A stretch of DNA of 9,146 nt from Gammaproteobacteria bacterium (GTDB lineage Bacteria; Pseudomonadota; Gammaproteobacteria; Competibacterales; Competibacteraceae). The first letter of the stretch is position 1. Every line of letters starts with the position of its first letter. This document shows positions 4,227 through 9,146 of the stretch, piece after piece. The notes under the pieces were generated by a model that was not told where the DNA came from, did not search any database, and saw only the letters and a list, made by a program, of their open reading frames with translations. A program made the position numbers and the translations under genes. The stretch spans positions 1 through 9,146 of the forward strand of contig PWUP01000167.1 of NCBI GenBank assembly GCA_003562535.1. The letters are read 5' to 3'.

Positions 4227-5930
4227 TTACTCTGGGGTATTAACTGAACGCCATCGTTCCAACCATCGCCAAATATAGCCGTCCGGACGGCGTTCTCCCG
4301 CCATTACGCTACGCAGTGCGTTGGTGTTGAACAGCACCCAGCTCAATAAACGGTCGGTTTTTGGGGCACCACACAGCAGTAATTGATCGCCCGATTGCAG
4401 TATCAAATCCCGTTTGGGTAATAAGTAACGTTTATCACCGCGTACCAACATCAGTGGCATACAAGGCAAATCGTGATCGAGCAGACTAGGGTCACACAAT
4501 AAATTATGCAAACGAATCTTGTCGCCGGTCTGCAAGCCTTCATAGACAGCCGGTGCTTCGCTGTCATCCAAAGTAACACTCCATACCAAAGGCGTTACAC
4601 TGGGCGACACTGTGCGAATCTGTGCTAATAGAGCGCTGGCCCAAGACTCACTGTGATGACGGGCTTGACGCAAGAACTGACTGAGCAGCGGTGTCGTCAG
4701 TAACGGTAAAATACGCCACACAATGATGCGCCCCGCCTGCATAACCTGATCGACCCCAGCGGCATCAAATACAATATCATTGGCGCGCCGATTTTGGCGC
4801 ACCACAATATGCAGTGAGGGTTTCAGCGCTTTGGCCGTCATAATGATCGACAGATTATTAATATCCAAATCAGCACCCGCCACCAGTGCCACCGCTTGGT
4901 CGATGCCGGCCTCGCGCAGCGTTACCGCTTCCGTACCCCGGCCAATCACCGCATTGGATGGGGCGCGGTCAACTCGTGGCTCAATGAATACCGTGGGAAT
5001 ATTCTCATAGGCCAAATATTGCCCCACCGCACGGCCAAAACGTCCGTGGCCGCAAATAATCCAAAGGCCACGCGGCGGGTGAACCGGCTCGGGTAGGGGC
5101 TGGCCTGGGGTATTAATCAGCCAGCGGTACAATAAATGCACACTGGGTGCCCGTAAGGCAATGCTGAGGTGATCGGCAAATACCCGGTAAGGATTAATAA
5201 TATAGTCAGTATCAAATGAGGCTAAATTGACTTCGGTAGAACGCGATTCCGCACGACAAATCACTGGTAGGCGAGGCTGTAACAGTTTAGCGGTAATAGC
5301 AACCTTGACATTGACTTCGGGGTCATCGGTCAGCGCTACAACGCCGATACAGCACCGGTGGTCAATGCCAGCTTCGCGTAGAAAATGCACCTCGCGCCCG
5401 TCCGCGCACAAGCCTGGGACATCGAAACTGAAATTTTCCAGCTCTAGGCGATCAATACGCTCTTGGCGATTATCAATCACTACGCTGCGCAACTGACGGC
5501 GCTCTAGCGCGGCGACCAACAGGCTGCCACTCTCACCATAGCCCACGATCAGGTAAAATGGATCACGCAAACGGCGCACTTGTAAGGTGAACCGCTGCTC
5601 AGTCACGGCGCGCTTGAATGTGGGGTCTTGAATAATCGAGAGAATCGTACCGATGGCGTATAACCAACTAATTACACTCAGATAAATTGTGACCATTACC
5701 CAGAACCGTTGGGCATCGGTAAAAGCATAGGGAATTTCACCAAAACCGATGGTGGAGCCCATATAACTGACGAAATAAAACGCATGGAAAAACGTCATCC
5801 GCCACGGCTCGCCCTGATCATCAGTACCAGGGATTAACACCATACCCGCTACCGAGATCGCATAAGCGGTCAGTAATACCAGCAGCGGCATCCGCATCCG
5901 CCGCAAGAACAGGAACAGAATGCTGTTCAT
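4227..5930 (-). CDS. Two-TM potassium channel protein with two RCK (TrkA-N) domains
   Basis: The protein has 567 residues. TM1 (about 14-33) and TM2 (about 76-100) flank a pore loop whose filter reads STIGFGE (59-65), in the place of the usual TVGYGD. The first RCK/TrkA-N domain begins after residue 122 and has the Rossmann glycines GYGESG (130-135), then a conserved Asp (D153) and an LREAGID motif. The second begins near 288 with GHGRFG (294-299) and the same LREAGID motif. A C-terminal region (about 440-525) resembles a TrkA-C-type module. Such channels gate K+ flow in response to nucleotides or ions bound to the RCK ring. The gene starts 3 nt after the DUF6394-like stop and has no Shine-Dalgarno sequence, implying translational coupling. 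Whether it is truly K+ selective is inferred. It is the last gene of the rpoH-trmB cluster. Confidence 0.85.
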   Translation of the reverse strand: MNSILFLFLRRMRMPLLVLLTAYAISVAGMVLIPGTDDQGEPWRMTFFHAFYFVSYMGSTIGFGEIPYAFTDAQRFWVMVTIYLSVISWLYAIGTILSIIQDPTFKRAVTEQRFTLQVRRLRDPFYLIVGYGESGSLLVAALERRQLRSVVIDNRQERIDRLELENFSFDVPGLCADGREVHFLREAGIDHRCCIGVVALTDDPEVNVKVAITAKLLQPRLPVICRAESRSTEVNLASFDTDYIINPYRVFADHLSIALRAPSVHLLYRWLINTPGQPLPEPVHPPRGLWIICGHGRFGRAVGQYLAYENIPTVFIEPRVDRAPSNAVIGRGTEAVTLREAGIDQAVALVAGADLDINNLSIIMTAKALKPSLHIVVRQNRRANDIVFDAAGVDQVMQAGRIIVWRILPLLTTPLLSQFLRQARHHSESWASALLAQIRTVSPSVTPLVWSVTLDDSEAPAVYEGLQTGDKIRLHNLLCDPSLLDHDLPCMPLMLVRGDKRYLLPKRDLILQSGDQLLLCGAPKTDRLLSWVLFNTNALRSVMAGERRPDGYIWRWLERWRSVNTPE

Positions 5931-5933
5931 GAC

Positions 5934-6317
5934 TTAGCGGCGCAGATTCACCGTCTCAATAATCAGTAAGGTCACTGAGGCGAAATTAGCCACCAAGGCT
6001 CCCCCCGCCAGCGACACCACACTGGCGATGACCACCGGTTGATCCGCCGTGAAAAACACATACGAGGCCAACCCCCATACCGTCACCGCCGCAATCAACT
6101 GCAAATCGGCCACTAGGCTAGTGGCTAACAGTACCGCACCGATATGGGTACGATCACCAAACTTCAAGAGGGTAGCAATCAAGTTGACTACCAGCGCTGC
6201 GTACAGCTCCCACACATGGTGATGGTCGGGATTATCAATATCGCCCATCACAAAGCCAAAATTCAGCGTCAACGCCAACAATACAAAAAACCCGAAGACG
6301 ACTTTTTCCAGATTCAC
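5934..6317 (-). CDS. DUF6394-like four-helix membrane protein
   Basis: A 127-residue inner-membrane protein with four hydrophobic segments, roughly 5-25, 37-53, 59-89 (long) and 95-122, and a short loop rich in Asp and His (GDIDNPDHHH) between the first two. It matches what I recall as the DUF6394 family, which has no known function. The start is GTG 6317 in a GTGA overlap with the trmB stop, with GGAG eight bases upstream. The channel gene follows after 3 nt. Tight linkage suggests an accessory subunit or partner of the channel, but that is inferred from position only. The His/Asp cluster could bind a metal ion. Confidence 0.75.
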   Translation of the reverse strand: MNLEKVVFGFFVLLALTLNFGFVMGDIDNPDHHHVWELYAALVVNLIATLLKFGDRTHIGAVLLATSLVADLQLIAAVTVWGLASYVFFTADQPVVIASVVSLAGGALVANFASVTLLIIETVNLRR

Positions 6318-7021
6318 GTCCCAGACTCCAAACGGCGTTGAAATAATAAGTCCCGCACCGAGTGGCCTAAGCGCAAACCACGGCGCTCGAATTTAGTCAG
6401 CGGTCGGTCAGCCGCTGGACTCTCGGCATAGTGTTCGTTCTGATTCATTAACTTAGCCTCGGCGGTCAATACCGCCAGCATCCATTCAGCGTAAGGTAGC
6501 CAATCGGTAGCTAAATGCAATACGCCACCGGGTTTGAGACGGTCAGCTAATAAAGCGACGAATGGCGGTTGAATTAACCGCCGCTTATGGTGGCGTTTTT
6601 TGGGCCAAGGATCGGGGAAAAACAGATTGATGCGCTCTACTGAGGCAGGCGCTAAACGGTGGGTTATAAACGGTACGGCATCGGCATTAACCACTCGGAC
6701 GTTGGTGAGTTGGTGTGCAGCGATGTGGCGCAGTAGGTGCCCCACCCCCGGTCGATGGACTTCAATCCCGATAAAATCTCTGTCAGGTTGCGCCTGCGCC
6801 ATAGACAGCAAGGTCGCCCCATCACCAAAGCCAATCTCCACCACCCTAGGGGCAACGCGACCAAACACCTGCGCCCAATCCAGCCGCTCACCCTCAGCCT
6901 CAAGACCGTAATCCGGCCAGTGTAGCGCTAAAGCCTGCCGCTGAGCCGGTGTGAATCGACCTTCGCGGCGGACAAAACTGCGCACTGGCGGTGTCAGAGC
7001 ATGCAACACTGCAAGCGGCAC
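6314..7021 (-). CDS. trmB: tRNA (guanine-N7-)-methyltransferase
   Basis: TrmB transfers a methyl group from S-adenosylmethionine to N7 of G46 in the variable loop of tRNAs. The 235-residue protein has the SAM-binding motif EIGFGDG (62-68) and the acidic GIEVHRPG (85-92). The family signatures PDPWPKKRHHKRR (136-148), ATDW (171-174) and TKFERR (209-214) are all present. Length and motif order are normal. The start is GTG 7021, eight bases after the rpoH stop, with only a weak GAAG upstream, so translation is probably coupled to rpoH. No ATG is available before the conserved region. It overlaps the DUF6394-like start by four bases. Its position directly behind the heat-shock sigma gene suggests it is co-induced on stress. 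Confidence 0.95.
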   Translation of the reverse strand: MPLAVLHALTPPVRSFVRREGRFTPAQRQALALHWPDYGLEAEGERLDWAQVFGRVAPRVVEIGFGDGATLLSMAQAQPDRDFIGIEVHRPGVGHLLRHIAAHQLTNVRVVNADAVPFITHRLAPASVERINLFFPDPWPKKRHHKRRLIQPPFVALLADRLKPGGVLHLATDWLPYAEWMLAVLTAEAKLMNQNEHYAESPAADRPLTKFERRGLRLGHSVRDLLFQRRLESGT

Positions 7022-7029
7022 TCAGCGCT

Positions 7030-7896
7030 TCAAGCAGCCAACTGCGCGTGTAGTTTTTTCAGCGCACTGCTTTCGATCTGGCGGATGCGCTCGGCGGACA
7101 CGCTGTACTCGGCAGCCAGCTCGTGCAATGTGGGCTTTACCTCACTCAGCCAGCGGCGTTGCACAATATCGCGGCTGCGCGGGTCAAGCGTATTCAACGC
7201 CACTATCAACCCTTGCTGAGTCTGTTCTGCCCAGTCTTCACTCTCTAAGCGTTGTGCCGGGTCACTGCCCGACTCATCCATCAAGTAACTGATCGGCGCT
7301 ACCGAGTCCTCATCATCGCCATTGTGGTGTGGGCTGGGGTCTAAAGAAACATCTTGACCACTGAGACGCGATTCCATCTCTAAGACCGACTCGGGACTTA
7401 CGCCTAAATCATCGGCAACCGCTTGGAGTTCTTGGGCATTCAACCACCCTAGCCGTTTTTTCGATCGCCGTAAATTAAAAAACAATTTACGTTGTGCTTT
7501 AGTGGTGGCGACTTTGACAATCCGCCAATTGCGCAACACAAAATCGTGAATTTCGGCCTTAATCCAGTGTACTGCAAACGATACCAAGCGCACCCCTTGG
7601 GTGGGATCGAAGCGTTTCACCGCTTTCATTAAACCTACATTGCCTTCTTGAATCAAATCCGCCAGCGGCAGACCATAGCCTACATAGCCACGGGCAATAT
7701 GAGCGACGAAACGCAGATGCGAAACCACCAACTGCCGAGCAGCGTCGATATCTGCATGGTCATGCCAGCGCTTGGCCAACTGCTGCTCTTCATCAGCGTT
7801 CAATACGGGCAAGGTGCTGATCGCTTGTAAATAAGCATCCAGGCTGTCAGTCAGCGCCGGCAGATGATTGATTTTAGGTACCATCATGGTGCTCAT
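7030..7896 (-). CDS. rpoH: RNA polymerase heat-shock sigma factor RpoH (sigma-32)
   Basis: RpoH directs RNA polymerase to heat-shock promoters. The 288-residue protein has region 1.2 (17-50), region 2 with DLIQEGNVGLMKAVKRFDP (80-98) for core binding and -10 melting, and region 4.2 (about 254-282) with the helix-turn-helix that reads the -35 element. The RpoH box QRKLFFNLR (135-143) is intact. It distinguishes RpoH from other group 3 sigma factors and takes part in chaperone and FtsH control. ATG 7896 follows a very strong ribosome site, GGAGGTGATC, five bases upstream. A perfect CIRCE operator lies 33 bases upstream of the start. In E. coli rpoH follows ftsY-ftsE-ftsX; here it follows ftsY directly. 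No clear sigma-70 promoter was found in the 66-bp gap, so the -10 may overlap CIRCE or transcripts may come from ftsY. Confidence 0.97.
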   Translation of the reverse strand: MSTMMVPKINHLPALTDSLDAYLQAISTLPVLNADEEQQLAKRWHDHADIDAARQLVVSHLRFVAHIARGYVGYGLPLADLIQEGNVGLMKAVKRFDPTQGVRLVSFAVHWIKAEIHDFVLRNWRIVKVATTKAQRKLFFNLRRSKKRLGWLNAQELQAVADDLGVSPESVLEMESRLSGQDVSLDPSPHHNGDDEDSVAPISYLMDESGSDPAQRLESEDWAEQTQQGLIVALNTLDPRSRDIVQRRWLSEVKPTLHELAAEYSVSAERIRQIESSALKKLHAQLAA

Positions 7897-7910
7897 TGAT
7901 CACCTCCGGT
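7897..7910 (-). promoter_or_regulatory. Strong ribosome-binding site of rpoH
   Basis: On the minus strand GGAGGTGATC ends a few bases before ATG 7896. It is complementary to the 16S rRNA 3' tail over ten bases, unusually long for this window, where the other starts have four to six matches or none. In E. coli rpoH translation is held back by mRNA structure at low temperature; I could not test for such a fold here. Confidence 0.7.
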
Positions 7911-7929
7911 AAACATTGGGTTCGCTATA

Positions 7930-7956
7930 TTAGCACTCTCGCCCTTCGAGTGCTAA
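7930..7956. promoter_or_regulatory. CIRCE element (HrcA operator)
   Basis: TTAGCACTC (7930-7938), a 9-base spacer and GAGTGCTAA (7948-7956) match the CIRCE consensus with perfect 9-bp arms and the canonical spacing. CIRCE is bound by the HrcA repressor, whose activity depends on GroEL, so it loosens when chaperones are titrated by unfolded protein. In the mRNA the same sequence folds into a hairpin. It fills most of the 66-bp space between ftsY and rpoH and points to HrcA control of rpoH. Chance occurrence of an 18-base match with correct spacing is negligible. Confidence 0.93.
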
Positions 7957-7962
7957 TCCAGT

Positions 7963-8895
7963 TTAAAGTTCCTGTTGATCGAGCAAGGCAGTGACGAACT
8001 CATGGGCTGAGAACGGTCGTAAATCGTCTACGCTTTCACCCACGCCAATAAAGCGAATCGGTACCTGTAACTCATTAGCAATGGCCAACACAATCCCCCC
8101 CTTAGCCGTACCATCCAGCTTAGTCAGGGTGATGCCGGTCAAGCCAACCGCCTGATGGAACTCACGCGCCTGACTTAAGGCATTTTGCCCCGTCGTGGCA
8201 TCGACCACTAACATGACTTCATGGGGAGCGCTGGGGTCTTGCTTACCGATCACCCGCTTGATTTTCCGCAGTTCTGCCATGAGATTATTTTGAGTATGCA
8301 AACGCCCGGCGGTGTCGGCAATCACCACATCGGTACCTCGTGCCTGAGCGGCATGGATCGCATCAAAACTCACCGCTGCGCTGTCAGCACCGTGCTGCTG
8401 GGCAATCACAGGCACACCATTACGCTCACCCCACACTTGCAATTGTTCGACCGCTGCGGCGCGAAAGGTATCACCCGCTGCCAACAATACTGAATGCCCT
8501 TGGCTTTGCAGGCGCTGAGCCAGTTTACCAATGGTGGTGGTTTTGCCGACTCCATTAACCCCTATCATCAGGATCACAAAGGGGCGCGCCGCGCTGATCT
8601 GCAACGGTTGACTGCATGGGATTAATATCGCCTCCATCTGCTGGCGCAGTGCAGTCAACAACGCCTCACCCTCTGGTAATTCTTGGCGGGATACCTGCTC
8701 GGTCAGGCGCTGAATCATCTCACGAGTGGTTTTCATGCCCACATCGGCCATGAGCAGCCGAGTTTCGAGTTCTTCTAATACCTCATCATCAATGTGTTTT
8801 TTGCCTAATAACAGCTCGCTGAGACCGCCGAATAAACTGGTGCGTGTTTTGGCCAGCCGTTCGCGCAACCGCGCCATAAAACTGGATGTTGTCAC
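7963..8895 (-). CDS. ftsY: Signal recognition particle receptor FtsY
   Basis: FtsY is the membrane-associated GTPase receptor that takes SRP-ribosome complexes to the Sec translocon. The 310-residue protein has the NG domain in full. An N-terminal helical bundle (about 8-95) is followed by P-loop GVNGVGKT (112-119), DTFRAAA (142-148), DTAGR (194-198), TKLDG (258-262) and the closing GVGESVDDLRPF (284-295). The long acidic A domain of E. coli FtsY is missing; only a short basic amphipathic N-terminus (MARLRERLAKTRTSLFGGL) precedes the N domain, as in many bacteria. The start is GTG 8895, with AGGG eleven bases upstream. ATG 8877 (residue 7) is an alternative without a ribosome site. rpoH follows after 66 bp, and ftsE and ftsX are not between them. 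Confidence 0.96.
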   Translation of the reverse strand: MTTSSFMARLRERLAKTRTSLFGGLSELLLGKKHIDDEVLEELETRLLMADVGMKTTREMIQRLTEQVSRQELPEGEALLTALRQQMEAILIPCSQPLQISAARPFVILMIGVNGVGKTTTIGKLAQRLQSQGHSVLLAAGDTFRAAAVEQLQVWGERNGVPVIAQQHGADSAAVSFDAIHAAQARGTDVVIADTAGRLHTQNNLMAELRKIKRVIGKQDPSAPHEVMLVVDATTGQNALSQAREFHQAVGLTGITLTKLDGTAKGGIVLAIANELQVPIRFIGVGESVDDLRPFSAHEFVTALLDQQEL

Positions 8896-9001
8896 TGTAT
8901 ACTAACCCTGCTTTAGTTATAAGAAGCTAACAGGGTATTATTTCACGTTTACGGCACGGCACGCATCCTGTCGGCACACATCACTACATAAGCCTGAACC
9001 G
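8896..9001. other. Intergenic region upstream of ftsY
   Basis: This 106-bp space between the H-NS-family stop and ftsY contains the inverted repeat at 8905-8936. A TATAAC on the minus strand inside the repeat loop is a possible -10 box without a good -35. I see nothing else recognisable. Confidence 0.4.
8905..8936. repeat. Interrupted inverted repeat before ftsY
   Basis: ACCCTG (8905-8910) pairs with CAGGGT (8931-8936), and inside it TTAG (8913-8916) pairs with CTAA (8927-8930) with a two-base bulge. The 10-base loop holds the TATAA sequence. It ends nine bases upstream of the GTG start. It could be an operator, or a hairpin in the ftsY leader that sequesters the AGGG. Confidence 0.45.
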
Positions 9002-9145
9002 CTAGTCATGCTCATCCGCTGTAGAAGTGATCAGTAACGCCTCAATACCGTGGCGCTTCTCCGCGTCAATAAACCATTGGGGGCGTCTGCCATGACCCGT
9101 CCACGTTTGCTCAGGATGATCAGGGTTACGGTATTTGGGGGGAGT
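9002..9145 (-). CDS. H-NS family nucleoid protein, C-terminal part (5' end outside window)
   Basis: The last 47 codons of a gene run in from the right edge and stop at TAG 9004-9002. The sequence contains PKYRNPDHPEQTWTGHGRRP followed by QWF. That is the DNA-binding motif of H-NS-family proteins: Tyr, Asn/Asp, Pro, then TWTGxGRxPxWF, whose QGR/RGR-like loop enters the AT-rich minor groove. Here the loop residue is His (GHGRR). An acidic tail of about 20 residues (ALLITSTADEHD) follows the domain. H-NS proteins compact DNA and silence horizontally acquired genes. The oligomerisation domain is not in the window, so the exact subfamily cannot be decided. Confidence 0.8.
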   Translation of the reverse strand, partial: TPPKYRNPDHPEQTWTGHGRRPQWFIDAEKRHGIEALLITSTADEHD

Positions 9146-9146
9146 A

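Noticed and set aside
1..9146. CRISPR arrays, tRNA or rRNA genes
   Set aside because: I saw no regularly spaced direct repeats and no tRNA-like or rRNA-like sequence on either strand when reading by eye.

Overview
The window reads as gammaproteobacterial chromosome. The evidence is a minus-strand housekeeping block (ftsY, rpoH, trmB), an RpoH with the QRKLFFNLR box, a SapC-family protein, small DUF-type proteins that I recognise from Proteobacteria, and an H-NS-family C-terminus at the right edge. I cannot name the genus; a Thiothrix-like sulfur bacterium is only a guess. Family names come from recognising motifs by eye, without database searches.

Left part (1-1984). The last 37 residues of an unidentified plus-strand protein end at 114. 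Next comes a structured stretch (122-193) that folds like domains V and VI of a group II intron. A complete IS200/IS605-type element follows (about 212-1984). Its HUH/Y1 transposase gene tnpA lies on the plus strand and its RNA-guided nuclease gene tnpB on the minus strand. The two genes diverge from start codons about 22 bp apart (or overlapping, if tnpA starts at 1477) with back-to-back promoter-like boxes. Both ends carry hairpins. The tnpB-proximal end has the GAAT...TCAA arrangement seen in IS608-like right ends and should encode the 3' part of an omega-RNA. The predicted guide is read from the flank at 211-192, which crosses the tip of the intron-like remnant. The other end abuts the stop codon of a SapC-family gene without changing its protein.

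Middle (1985-4226). A SapC-family gene (minus) and a DUF6447-like small gene (plus) diverge from a 355-bp region containing two tiny ORFs, each with a start context. The DUF6447-like gene converges on a secreted OmpA-like peptidoglycan-binding protein (minus).

Right part (4227-9146), all on the minus strand. Transcription order is H-NS-family gene (partial), ftsY, rpoH, trmB, a DUF6394-like four-helix membrane protein, and a two-TM potassium-channel protein with two RCK/TrkA-N domains. From rpoH to the channel the genes are nearly contiguous: 8-nt gap, GTGA overlap, 3-nt gap. They are probably co-transcribed. Two points stand out. A perfect CIRCE operator (HrcA site) lies in the 66-bp gap just upstream of rpoH. 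Also, ftsE and ftsX, which separate ftsY and rpoH in E. coli, are absent from this place. Together these suggest that the heat-shock sigma factor gene is itself under HrcA/GroEL-type repression, possibly carrying tRNA modification and K+ channel genes with it.
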